Shown here: positions 36,101 to 48,400 of the stretch, in pieces
Layout of the letters: every line of letters begins with the position of its first letter
Numbering within the stretch: the stretch's first letter is position 1
Origin: Ottelia alismoides
Lineage: Eukaryota; Streptophyta; Magnoliopsida; Alismatales; Hydrocharitaceae
Direction: 5' to 3'
DNA length: 64,000 bases
NCBI GenBank assembly: GCA_037367405.1
Contig: JAZKJV010000389.1
Location: 62,001-126,000, forward strand
Made by a program: the position numbers and the translations under genes
The notes under the pieces: generated by a model
Told to the model about the DNA's origin: nothing
The model's database searches: none
What the model saw: the letters and a program-made list of their open reading frames with translations, nothing else

Positions 36101-36728
36101 TTGAAGTTGCGGTATTTTCTTCAATCAAGATTGGGTCTCTATGCCAGGTGTTCTGCTGGTGGATTTAGGAGGTATTCAAACATTTTTGAACTTCCCTTAA
36201 TACATGCCATTGAACACTTCCATGGCCTTAAAACTTTTATGAAGAGTAAATTGATGCCGAAAAGGTCAGGCAGGAAGAGAACAATGACTGAAAGACACAT
36301 ATTGTCAATGGCCACCTCCTTGGTGATGGGGAGAAAGACCAAGAGCCGTAGAGTGAAGCAGTTGCCTAGGTTTAACTATGAAGTCAATGACACCACATTC
36401 ACATATGCATGAATCAATGACGACTCACCAATCAATATCATCTCGACCTCTGTTTTTGACAAGCTCAAACTTGGACCAATTAGGAAATAAAGAGAGATCG
36501 GTCACCTGGCTGATCGATCTATAAAATGGTCGAGAGGAACTATTTCAATCATCATGGCATTCCAAGGTGCTCCGCTCAAGGTGGACTTCACGATTATTGA
36601 CATTGAGCATCAAGGAGAATTCACCCAATCTCAAATCATTCTCGAAAAGCCGTTCTTAGCCTTAGCTAAGGCAATTATAGAGTGTGAGACTCGTGAAATC
36701 ATATTTACCACATTGGGAGCACTTTGAT
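36101..36728 (+). pseudogene. Protease remnant of element B
   Basis: The open piece 36101-36412 ends RSGRKRTMTERHILSMATSL, then VMGRKTKSRRVKQLPRFNYE, and a TGA stop. The frame continues INDDSPINIISTSVFDKLKL, GPIRK, stop, REIGHLADRSIKWSRG, then FTIIDIEHQGEFTQSQIILE and KPFLALAKAIIECETREIIF. This is the same domain as in elements A and D (aspartic protease, IILGRPFLA block). The catalytic triplet is D-S-P rather than D-S-G, and two stops interrupt it. The basic HILSMAT block upstream is shared by all three elements. Confidence 0.75.
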
Positions 36729-36843
36729 CTCGCCTAGTCTTTGAGGAAACACAATATTCTAAGGCAAAATACAAAGTGGTCAATACTTGTAACCATCAAG
36801 CGGTAGAAGAGCCCTACCACACTGCTAACCTGAGATAACAACT

Positions 36844-37974
36844 TTGAAATCGATTGTTGGATCAGAGATTCATCCCATCCTCCCATTCTCCGTTGCTTAC
36901 ACCTCGACCACTACCATGAGAAATCCTAAGGAGGAACACCTTATGCGGGAATTTTACCATCTATATTATGATAATGAGGAAGACACACAATCACAGGATA
37001 ACCCTGAGCCGAATGAGATCTTATCTGAACATCTTGACCCGTTTGATAAACCGACACAGGAACGCATCAACGCCTAGCTAACTGAGAACATATACGCAGG
37101 ACGTCCGCTGACCAAGGAGGAATATTACTATGATTATTCATATGAAGAAGACCCAATTATAAACACCTCACCCCTCGAACCTTCACAGATGACAAGGACT
37201 AAATTGACCATTCATGTTAAACTGGTTGCTCCTTCATCTAGTCGGTTATCTAGTAAGAAGAAGAAGAAGAGTACTAATTCCTTGAGGCGTTCCCCCGAAC
37301 ACCTCAAACCGTATCAATATCCTCCTCTTCTTGTTGCTTCAAGTTCTAGAAAATCGACTAAGAAAGTCACCTTCGACATACTGAAAAAGGAATCTTCAGA
37401 TGATTCCTCATCAGGTCCGGAAAAGGTGATCTTTATGAGTGAGCTCAGTTCAACACCTCTAAAGCCCTATCTTAACAAGCGGCCAAATATCAATCCTCAT
37501 TGGATGACTCCTGCTCCTCACTACTATTACTGTAGAGTCGACCCTCCTAGTCTCATTAGATATACCAGAATAATCTCTTATGACCAGATTGAGACTAGTG
37601 CTTCAGAGTATTCATCATCCAAGGACGAATCGCTTGACTACAAGACTGAACACATTCTATGAAAACAACTCTAGAACAAGAATACTTGGAGTACCTCCAC
37701 CTTCCAGTACTATTCTTCCGAGGATAACTCCGACGATGGATGGGAATCATCTGCTTCATTTTCTTCATCTTCTTCCCATCAAGACGTGTTCCAATGTTAT
37801 TCATCTGAGGGTAAATCCGACAATGGTTGGGAATCATCAACGACATCTTCTTCCTATCATTATGACCTCCCACCACATGCTTACAAAAAACTTGTCGAAA
37901 ACCTCCTTAATCATGGGCACCCTCCTCCCGACCCCATCGGTCCCCCCCCACCCCACAATTCTTCCTCTACTTAG
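36844..37974 (+). pseudogene. Acidic/Ser-rich frame of element B after protease (unknown function)
   Basis: Open pieces 36844-37077 (FYHLYYDNEEDTQSQDNPEP), 37189-37662 (SSKKKKKSTNSLRRSPEHLK, SSRKSTKKVTFDILKKESSD) and 37786-37974 (YSSEGKSDNGWESSTTSSSY). The last contains a peptide repeat, since YSSEDNSDDGWESS occurs just before it at about 37703-37744. It occupies the protease-to-RT linker place of element D and the third frame of element A. I recognise no domain. Reverse transcriptase should follow but is absent. Confidence 0.5.
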
Positions 37975-38320
37975 GCTAAAGCCTAAGTATTGGGGGGAAC
38001 CGATGCCCTCTGTAGATACTCTCCTCATCCACTCCCTCTCTCGACTTCCCCTTTTTCACCCTTCTTCCATACTTAGGCTGATTAAAGACTAGATATAGGG
38101 GACCCGATGCTCGCTGTATATACTCTCTTCATTCACTTATCCCCTTGTCTGCCTTATTTTCGTCCTTCTTCTATACCTGAAATGTCCACAACCTAAGTAT
38201 AGGGGATGGGCCGACTTCTATTTTTCTTTTTCTTTTTTACTCTATTATGCATAACACGAGCTATGTCTTATCTATCCTTCTTGTGATATAAGGACGTAAC
38301 ACTCGCTAAGTATAGGGGTT
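37969..38320 (+). repeat. Array of polypurine-tract-like units with hairpins in the 3' UTR of element B
   Basis: Four units of roughly 110 bp. Each has a CTATACTTAG-type word or relative, a short gap, then CTAAGTATAGGGG or relative: GCCTAAGTATTGGGGGGAAC (37981), ACTAGATATAGGGGACCCGA (38088), ACCTAAGTATAGGGGATGGG (38191), GCTAAGTATAGGGGTTGTG (38306). The first forms the hairpin ACTTAGGCT/AGCCTAAGT. The real polypurine tract at 39670 has the same core. Confidence 0.75.
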
Positions 38321-39668
38321 GTGTATATACTCTGAATATATATTACCCATAGATCGTACTTTCGCTTAAGTCTATATTCTATTTATGAGATGGGTAACTG
38401 ACTTGTAAAATCTAGAAAATATAATTTTTTTTGAAAAAAATACAATTAACATTGTATTTTGTGCAACTAACATTATGTGTGCAACCCAAGTTTTGAAAAT
38501 TAGCTTCTTATTCATTTTTTGCATTAAAAAATCTTGAAAAAAATGGAAAAACAAAAATAACAAATCATATATTAAAATCTCATAAAAAATTGTCTCCATT
38601 CCATACATTTGCACTTCATCCAACATTACATGCATCTGCATTGGTGAAAAGCCCTTAGGTTCTAAACCAGGTTATGAGCAAAATCGAGAGTGCTCTTGAG
38701 TTGACCTTAATCCACCTAATTTTCAGAGTAACTTCACAGATAAAGAGGATTTTAGAAGCTTTAGGTCTTTGACTTAATTCTTTGAGTTTTGCATGACAGT
38801 GTGCATAATTTGACTCTTAGTGTCTAACCTAGTCGCCTCATTTTGGGTACAACTCTTAATTAGGGAATTAATATGTACTCTCGCACTATGCACTTAACTC
38901 AACTTAGACGGGGTGTTGGAAGACTGTGCGAGTCTCTTTTCTGGTAGCATGGACATCTAAAGACTTGAGTACGGGTTAAAATAAAGATTCCGCTAAGGGA
39001 TGGATGGTTGGCATAACTTTTTCTAAGTCTCCAAAACATGTGCGAGAAGAAAGATTCTGTATCCGTAGGGGCACAATAAGATTATTGCAGAGCAACAAAA
39101 AATACAAACAAAAAGAAGTCAACTACCAAATAAATATTTGACCAAAAAGGTCCAAGCATCAAAACAACCTGCATATGCTGGTGGAGACCTGGCTAAACTA
39201 GATGGCTTCACAAGGAGAGGTGACTACACTGGTCATCCTCCAGCTTTTTCCCCCTTCTTCTAAAAATTTCTCCTAATTTCGATTGTGAACACAAAAATAG
39301 TGAACTTAGAAGGAAATACCTGACTCCCTGAGGATGAGTTATTGGGAAGAGGATTGCATGGTAGTCCGACATTCTTGATGGGAAGAGCTTAAACCTTTCA
39401 CACACATGAGACAATTGTTCAATGTTCATGGGGTATTCTTTGGAAAGAGGATTGATCTAAGATGACTTCTGAACCAAAACTGTGGCAATGATGTGTAGAA
39501 CTTGGAGGCTATTGTTTTTAAACCCCTAATTCTCACAGGAGATCCGCCAAACTAATAATCTAAATGTCGGATCTAGCTCCATTTGCACCTTTTGCTCATG
39601 GTCTTGGTATGGAACCCAATCTCATTTCACCTCATTTCATTTCTTTAATTGCTCAGGGAAGGTCGTGG
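38321..39668 (+). other. 3' untranslated part of element B
   Basis: AT-rich, no credible frame. Blocks parallel element A: GGTTATGAGCAAAATCGAGA with TTGACCTTAATCCACCTAAT at 38671-38720 (A: TTGGGCCTTAATCCACTTAA near 53379), and TGGCTTCACAAGGAGAGGTGAC with CACTGGTCATCCTCC near 39200-39240 (A: GGCTACACTGGTCATGTATC near 53970). Confidence 0.6.
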
Positions 39669-39669
39669 T

Positions 39670-39684
39670 TTAAGTATAGGGGGT
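39670..39684 (+). promoter_or_regulatory. Polypurine tract of element B
   Basis: TTAAGTATAGGGGGT lies directly before the 3' LTR start TGATGAATATG at 39685. Confidence 0.8.
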
Positions 39685-42600
39685 TGATGAATATGTGAAT
39701 CATCACTTTAAAAGAGATTAATTATGCTCAGTTCCCCAAAATTCATCTGTATTTTATCAATTATTTTGCATAGTTAGCATTCTTGCATATGTAAATAATA
39801 ATTGCATTTTATCATGCATAATTACATAAAATAAGAAGCCAAAAATCCCAGCCCAATTGACCTGTAAAATAAGCTAACATCCCTGATTTTTAGTTAAATC
39901 ATGCTAACTTCAAATCACCTAAAACAATTCCATTGTGTACATATCACTAACAAGAATAAAGGAAAAATACAAAAAAATCAGTAACAGAAATAAGTGATCC
40001 ATAAAGCCAAACCCTAATTTCAGGATAATCGAACTAAAACAATGATATATTCCTCATACAATGTCTGATTTGATCCTACTCACTTTTGAACTAATTTATA
40101 TTCAATTACCTTTAAAAAGACCAAGTTCAAGTGCATCGGAGATCATATGTGAAGTTGGTTTTTGGGCCTCTTTTGTACATTGTGTATTTTATCTGATTTT
40201 ACCCTATTATTTTATGTGCATATTTGACTCTTTTTATTTTATTTATTTTTCATTTATTTTCTTTGACAAAAGTTTTATCAAAACATGTAAAATTCCAAAT
40301 CCATAATGAGATTGAAGTTAAAGAAACTAACTGGGTATGAGTGTTCACTAACCATCTGTACAAAAGTCATATTTATCGTACTTTATTTTATTTCTCAATT
40401 TTCTTAATAATTAAAAATCCCAAAAATTAGAGTAATATGTAAATATTTATATTTGATTTTATCATATTTTTTATTTTTTATATCATTTAAAAATGATGAA
40501 GAAGTTACAAAACCTGAAAATCAAGGTATTCTATGTACATAGAGTACCATCAAAAATACCACTTTGTGCAAATGACCTTGGTTTTGGACTCTTCATGAAA
40601 GTTGTAGATCTCATCAAGATAAGAAAGTTTTGTGAAGAAAATTTTCCGATCTGAGGTCATTTGCTATTTCGTTTCGATTTTTCTTTTCTTTTTATTTTGC
40701 GCTTTTTCTGGGAGTGATACGTGGCAGTTCCTAGAGCCACCACATGTCACTCATTTTTGGCATTTATATTTCGATTATTTAAAAAATTACAATTTAAAAA
40801 ATATAATAAATAAAAAATTCTACGTGGCACTCAAGCTGTCGTCCCATCTCGATCGATCGGACGATCAATTCTTCTCCTTCCTCCCATTCTTCTTCTGCCT
40901 GACCTGCCCCATTCCCCTTTTGGGTCGTCGCCGCCCTTTTCTTAGATAGCCGACAATGCTCACCATTCCTTGATAAACTTCCAAGTCGGGGCAGCCGCCA
41001 TATCCAACCCCTCCTTCAAAATCAGATCAGCCACCCACTCTCCTTTCTCTTTCGTTAGACAATCTCCCCACGCCGCTCATCTCGCATCGTCCATTCCTTC
41101 TTCATACCTATTGCCACCCATCGTATCTCCATCGAATCCTCATCGCTAATATTTAATCACCCCTTGTCAGATCCCCCAAGCTCCCAATCGAATCTCGTCT
41201 CGCCGCCCTCCTTCCTGATTTGGCTAGCCACCCTTGCCCTATAAAAACACCATCGCCAACTCTGTCAAACCTGTCCACCGACTGCACAGTACAAGAGGGA
41301 GGAGTCCTCAGTGGTGACAGCACTGACCACCGCACCCCTCTGTCCTGGCGAGATATGAGGCTTCAACATCTTGTCGCAGTGTATCACCACTGCACACCTG
41401 CTTCGATCCTGTGCGTAACACCATTGATCCCAACCTCCACCTTCCAGTAATCACCCTCCACCTCCTCCTCCACGTTCGCATCCCCTCCATCATTCTCTAC
41501 CCTCGCTTCGACCCATAGTTCATCACCTCATTCATATTAACCTTCCCGATCATCGCCTCCTCTTCGATCCTTCATCGATATCACCGGCCATCCGATGCCT
41601 TCGAGTCATAGAGACATTCACCATCAACATCCCCTTCCACCTTCATCGCCCCTCCATAGTTCACCGTCGACAACCCCCTCGAGCGCGCCACCCTAGCTTG
41701 CCCACGATGCTCCTCCACCTTTATGCCTCCACCATCGGGCTCTTCCTCCAGGAAATGCCTCCACTTGTTCCTTCAGAAAAATTCTCCACTTGGCCGTCCA
41801 CCACGCTCACCGCCCACACCTCCTCGGTCGTGTGTCTGTCGAGGGCTCCAACTTCTCCAGCCACCTCCGTCGAAGCCTCGCTCTACTGCCTCACCATCGG
41901 GGGTTGACCCGAGACCCTCCCCCACGTGAGGAGGACGTACCGGTAGAGGTCTTTTGCAAGGAAGCCCCTGGAGTTTTCCCAACCCTCATCAGAAGACCCC
42001 TGCAGCAAGTTCCCCTTGGAAATTTTGCAGAACGACCCTCCCGATCTCGGTAATTGCATCTGTGCCCGTGTGTACCATTTTATTAATTTTATTAAATTTT
42101 GTATTGCATTTATAACCCTAACATTAATATATCATTTGAACATCATTTTTTCATTTATTTATTATTTAAAAATTATCTTTGTATTCTTCAACTAATTCTT
42201 TACGTTATGGCATGTGCTTCACCTTTTTATTATTTGTGGTTATATAATAATTATTCTTGTGGAATCGTACATATTTACCCAACTGATATTCATAAATTTA
42301 TAGTTAATTAACCACTACTCAGATAATTTCCAAAAATTCATGGATAGTAGAATTAGTTGTTATTTACTTTGTGCCCAAAAAGAATTGCATTTGCATGCAT
42401 CATTTGCTCTATAGAAATTATTTTGTGTATTTCAATAGTAAATTTTTAATAGGTGTTAAATCCCACATTTTTAGGATATAGGATTTTTCTGGATGGATCA
42501 CCTAGTGATATATCTTAGATAATTTTATTTTCTGAAAATAATCACATTTAATATTTATTTTAATTATTGCGATTCATACTATTTGCACCATTTAATGCAT

Positions 42601-42994
42601 TAAATATTTATACTACATCAGAAATTTCCAAAAAAATAGTGCATTTATTTCATCATATTTCATATTTCGGCCATGTTTCATAATTTTTGGACTCTATGTG
42701 AATGGAGTTGCATTTTAGTCCTTAAAATTGGTCACGTTGCATTTCCATCCATTAATTGCATAAAAATACAAAAAAAACGCCTCAAAAATCACGCATCGAA
42801 ATTGATATACTTAAACCTAGCTTATTCCTTTGCCTCCTTGAGTTTGACCTTGGGACTTTCTCAGGTTAAATAAACGTAAAAATCATTTCACATTAATTGG
42901 ATTAATTAATTATGGTTTATTTTCTTTATTGATCCCTATTTTCTGACTACAACATAAAAATGACATTTTGACATAGGATTTTTCAGATCCATCA
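39685..42994 (+). repeat. 3' LTR of element B
   Basis: 3,310 bp. Same ends and internal order as the 5' LTR: start TGATGAATATGTG, GC-rich block with the TATAAAA box (about 40830-42060), end CAGATCCATCA, then the target duplication ACGAT. Confidence 0.93.
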
Positions 42995-44620
42995 ACGATT
43001 CCAACAGCTCAAGAAGCGACAGAGGTCAAAGAAGAAGAGGGCCATGTGGTATGTTTAGATGGCGCCACGTGGCCCAATCAAAAAAATCAAGAAATGAAAC
43101 AAATATAATAAAATGTAAAAGAAATAAAAGAAAATCGAATCTGAAATAGTTTTCAAAATGAAAGTTGTAGATCTCAATGAGATCTACAACTTTTGTGTGA
43201 ACTCAAAGAGAAAATAAGTCATATATACAAAGTAAATAATTTTTCAAGTAATTTAGAGTATTAAATTACTTATTTTAATTTTCTTTTATTATTTTTTTAA
43301 TTTTAATTTATAAAGTATTTAAATTAATTATGTAAAATATTATATTAATTTTTATTGAATTTTCAGTAAGTAATAAACACATAATATTGGAAATAATAGG
43401 ATTATTAATATACAATAATTATAGCTAAATAATTACAACATTGTGAATGTTAATTAATGTTAATTATGGTTAAATATTGTTATTCTTCTTAAGAAAGAGG
43501 AATAATATAGATAAATAATGTAGATAAATATGGATTTATCAGTGTCGTAAAATAATATCGTGTAGAATATTCGTAGGATAAATTGCAAAAAAAGCTCGAA
43601 CTTTATAGTATTTGCTACTTAGGTCCTTCTGCCTCACATGTAGCGACACATGAGGTGATGCCAATTTTGCATGTATAGCCCTTTATTATCTGGACCTATT
43701 ATGGAATGAAATATATGTTTTTCAAATATTGCAAATAGATCCATGTTTCTATAACATTGTACTATTTCTTTTATTTTGTTAATATTAAATACTTTTGATT
43801 CCTTATAAATTATAATGAAATTACAATAGATGCTTGATATCATGTTTGTTCACACATTATTTTTTTGGTATTTTAGATGATTTTCTTATTTATTAAAAAT
43901 ATAAAAAACATGTACTTATTCCATGTCTAAATATTAAATTCCATAAAAATTAGAAAACCTTTTCCAAAAATTCCCAAACATTTACATTATATATATATTA
44001 TTAAATCTTCTACCACTATCTAATAATCCCAAAAATACAAAAGATAAAACTTAAAAATCACAAAACCCTAAAAATTAATAAAAAAATAGCAAAAATTCTT
44101 GAAAAATTAAAAATCAAAACTCTCTCTATATATTATATATTAAAAATAGTTTTAGGTTAATTTTGGACTTTTTTATTTATTAAACCTAAAACAATCTCAG
44201 ATATTTATTCTGTGTACTATTTTGTATATTTTTTAACTTTAAAAATACCTAAAAATTAGGAAATTACATAAAACTCACCAAAAATAGAGAAAAATTATCA
44301 CAAAATGATTTATTTACTATATTTAAAGTATATTTTAACTTAATTAAAAAAATAATAACCTATCTTTATTATATACTATATATTAATTATAATAACTCTA
44401 ATATCTATATTATTATATATTACTATATATTCTATTGAAAAATAAAAAAGGAATTAAAATTTATAAAACTAGATAGAAAATATAAAATTTAAATATATAA
44501 ATAAATCATAAAATAAATAAAAATCCATAAAAAATTAAATATAATTAAAAACCCACATAAAAACAAAAAAAAGAAAAAAATTTATTTATTAGGAATAACT
44601 ATTAATAATTATAACATGCA
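42995..44620. other. Unclassified repeat X, right piece
   Basis: Resumes after element B. Contains a perfect 33-base palindrome at 43161-43193. From about 43560 it becomes LTR-like: TTGCAAAAAAAGCTCGAACT, TAGGTCCTTCTGCCTCACAT, then a long AT-rich stretch with CAAAAATTCCCAAACATTT-type words, as in the U5 halves of LTRs A and C. No end could be placed and no frame is credible. Confidence 0.4.
43161..43193. repeat. 33-base palindrome (16-bp arms, 1-base centre)
   Basis: AAAGTTGTAGATCTCA is followed after one A by its exact reverse complement. GAAAGTTGTAGATCTCATCA in the 3' LTR of element B (about 40597) shares one arm. Confidence 0.9.
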
Positions 44621-45407
44621 CATGTTTGCTCCTTGTATTCTATCTCTACACTACTTACACCTATACATATCTATTGTAGAGTTATAATAAATTTTAACTC
44701 ACATGTACATCGCATTGATTCATTTATCATATTGTGGGTTAATTGTTGTCTTAATCGATAGCTGGTTACCACAACGACTAGGGTTCTAGTCTTGTTAGGA
44801 ACTCTAGATCAACTTTCTAATTAAACAGTAGTATGCTTGATTGTTGGGAATACTCGAGGTTGATGCAATCATAATAGATTATATATCATGGAACTTCCAT
44901 TCTGAGGGAATGATGAATGTAGGTGCATTTAAATTATTCCACTTTGAGGTCAAAATAATGAGATTTAATTGGATTAGATCTTAATTCACAGAACTAATTT
45001 TTAGACCCAAAGAGTTAGAAGGCGATCCGAAATGAGTCATAGCTAATTGGAGAAATGGTTCGAAAAGTATATGATTATAATGGTCCAAAGTGGTTTAAAC
45101 TTTAATATTAGATGCAAATCTTAAGTTTGCTGGAAGCACCACTACTCATCATCGTGCCTGCAGGAGCAAGAATCTGCTGGATCATGTTTAAATTTGAATG
45201 TGTATTATTTTAGAAACTCATGCATAAAAGGTGTTCTTCTAAACTCTTGTGATCTAATGAAATGGTGGGAAATTATTGAAGTTACCATGTGGTTTTGCAT
45301 TTGAAATCATTTTTTATATGATTGCATTGATGCTTGTATGATAGCACATTATTCTAGGTAATTTAATTCATTTATTCTACATTCTCATGATGTGCAAGGT
45401 TTAACCT
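44621..45407 (+). repeat. Probable Copia LTR end Y, interrupted by element A
   Basis: AT-rich, non-coding. CTTCCATTCTGAGGGAATGA at about 44891 resembles CTTCCATTCCAAGGGAGTGA at 4818 in the Copia 3' LTR of this window. Removing element A joins TTTAACCT to CCCTTCAAATTGTATTAGAG, that is, an LTR end followed by a Copia-type primer-binding site. The LTR start was not found. Confidence 0.4.
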
Positions 45408-48400
45408 TGATGAATCTGAATTTCATCAACTTTATTCATTAATTTAGCCTAAAATCCTTTATAAAACACCTGCATATAATACTAACTCCATATTCTTACT
45501 AACTTGCATCTGTGTGTAAATACTGTACACTTTTTACCATTTTAACCTAAAATAAATAAATAAAGAAAGAAAGGAAAAATAAAGAAAAGAAAATAAAAAA
45601 GGAAGATTGTATATATGTAATAGATACAAGTTGACCCGAACCCGGAGAGAAGGTCAAGTCTAGACCTGATCGACCAGGAATAAAGTAGGGGGAGATAGGG
45701 TCCTTACTTAGAAAATCCAAAATATTGTGTACTATGTATATTTGTATACTACACTATTTTATTTGTACATAAATTGACCTCAAACAAAATAATTTTCAAA
45801 ACAAAAGTTGTAAATAAAAAAGTGTCCTAAATAATAAAAATAATTGCACAATCAAATCATGTACAGAATAAAAGTAACCACACTTGGAAAAAGCCTCTAA
45901 GTGATTATTGAAAGACCAATTCCGGCTCCATATGAGCTCAAATTGAACCAAACTCACTTCCATTGTATTCTAAATTAAATTATCTTTAAAATGATTGTGA
46001 TTTCATATTTTTGGAGTTACGGGTGAAAAATTAATTTTCTGGGGTGGTTTGTGCAATTTTCCCATGTATTTGTACATATTGTATTTGTAAATATTTGTAA
46101 ATATTCTTTACTAATTATTTAAAATAAAATTTAAAATTTAAAAATTTTAAACCAAAAAAAATTAATTTCTTATTTAACTATGTAAGTAATGTACTATATG
46201 TATATAGTTTATGTATAAAATTAATATTCTTAAATAACCATCACAAAAAAATAAAAAAAATTAACATTTAATTTTCTAATTAATAAAGTGACGAAAATAA
46301 AAAATAATTGATTTTTGTAAATATTTTTAACACTGATATTTTTACTTTATCTCATTTCAATTTTTCTCTCTCTTATCTCTTATCTTCATCCAAAAATTCA
46401 AAAATTCAAAGTTCAATTCCTATCATTTCTATTTATATGGCTCCATCTCCATCAATTCAATTTGATCAATCTTTGGTGAGAGGAGCCCGATCTCCGAGAG
46501 TCCTCTTGTCACAAAAGTGTGCCTAGCCTCCGAGCAATCCAGTGACAGTGAGTCGGCCTTCGTCGAGGTGATCAAGGTCTTTTGCGCTCCTAATGTGAGA
46601 TCCACATTTTTCTTCTCTTATTTTTAACCTAGGTTAATCTTAGTTTTTTTGTCGCATTTTTTCCTTCGTTGTCAATTTTTTTATCTAGATCTAAAAATCC
46701 ATCACGATTTGATTCGCCATTGATCTCGAGTTTTATTCTCATTTTCTCCATCCCATCGCTTCACGTTCTATCTCCTACGATCTCTCAACTCCGGGCACAC
46801 ACGGTGGTCGGAGACTCAGATTCGATTCTTCCATTTCGTCTGATCCTCATTCACGAATTCTGTTTTGATTTTGGGATCGAGCCGTCGTGCCCGCATCCTA
46901 TTTGTTTATAAATAAACGAATTAATTAAGAAAAACAAATATATATAACCTTTCTTTATAACATTTGTTTTGCAGGATAAAATAAAAAAATAGCAAAAAAA
47001 TAAAAAAAATTTTTATTTCTGTTCAAATTTTTTTAAAAAAGGTATTTTTATTTATTTTCATTTCTGTCTTTACATTTACAAAAAAATAATAATGGGGCTC
47101 CAGCGGTATGCACCGCTCCACCAGCCAGCGGGCGGCGCCCGCCACTCGTCATCCACCGGCGTGCCTGAGCATCGCCTCTGCCTAACCAGCCACCACCTGC
47201 CACCGTACTTCTCAGCCAGTCGACACTCCAGATCTTCCTGGAGTCACGCCCCCAAAGACCCTCGCATGCTCCGCTGCGAGCGAGTCCTCGAGCGCTGCCC
47301 TCCGCCTAACCAGCCGCCCTGCACTTTACCGCTTGGACTGCCACCTGAAGCACGCGACCGCGCTCCGCCACTCTAGCCTGGAACTGCCGCAGCCACCTGT
47401 GGCACTGCCCCTTTAGCCCAGACTATCGTCAATGTAATCCAACCACTGCGTCGCTACCGTCCTCAGCCATCTCCGCCATATGGGATGGAACTCCATTCAC
47501 CTCCGTCGCGAGCCCATCGCGACGACCGCCGCCGACCGCCACATCAGCGGCCCTTCACCACCGTTGCCGTCGACCTTGGCGTGTGTCGCCCAGGCTGCCC
47601 GCCGCCCATCGAAGTCCGGCACCCCAATGCCATCTCCACCATTATTGGGTCGCTAGCCTCTGCCTGGATTCCACCCGATGCTGGACCAACACCTGCAGAC
47701 TGGCCAACCATCGCGGTAACGCCACCCCTGATCTTACGTTGCCGCCGAATCTTGAGGAAGAGGAAGGGAACAGTGGGCGCCTTCATCCCCTTTTACTACT
47801 TTGAGAAAGAACGAAAACCCTAAGGAATAAAACAAAAAAGAAAAATTTACATTAGTCCCTGAAAGTTTCAACATTTGCAATGAAGACCTTGCCAGATTCA
47901 AATCACGTGCATATCATGCACAGAGTAGGTAAATTGCACTTTTCATCCTCTATTTATTTCGTATTATTTATTTCAGCATGAATAATAAATATTTACGTTT
48001 CAGTCCATGTTACTCCAGACTTATTTTTGCATCCTTTTATCATTAGAGCAAATATTTTTATTGCTCTAAAAATTCTACAAAAATGTGTGAATATTCATGT
48101 TGTGTTTCTCTTCAATGTATATAAAGTTCATTGCATTTTATTTTCATTTGTTTTTTAAAAAAATAAAAAACAATGTCATTTTCTTATTTTGAAATTCGAT
48201 AGTTCATAAAAATTCGAATATTGCTTAAAAAATTCCAAAAAAGCGAGATTAGTTTTATTTTGGTGCACTTTATCTTCTTTCCAAATTCCGTGCATTAACT
48301 CTTTCCAAAACTCAAAAAATTGAGAAATACCAAAAATCATTGAAAAGTCATAAAAAGTCTACAAAAATCCAAAAATCATGATTTTAGTTCCTGATTGTAG

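Larger units (their letters stand above)
29966..42994 (+). mobile_element. Complete LTR retrotransposon B, 13,029 bp, gag-protease only, flanked by ACGAT
   Basis: Two LTRs (29966-33300 and 39685-42994) start TGATGAATATGTG and end CAGATCCATCA. The 5-base target duplication ACGAT is at 29961-29965 and 42995-42999. Between them are a primer-binding site, a leader, decayed gag-like and protease-like frames, an extra Ser-rich frame, 3' hairpin units and a polypurine tract. No reverse transcriptase, RNase H or integrase is visible in 6.4 kb of internal sequence, so the element is non-autonomous. The first 75 or so bases of the LTRs differ at roughly one site in seven by eye, suggesting an old insertion. 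Confidence 0.93.

Noticed and set aside
47092..47823. Pro/Arg-rich frames in the 5' LTR of element A
   Set aside because: The corresponding part of the 3' LTR reads differently and is interrupted; GC-rich low-constraint sequence.
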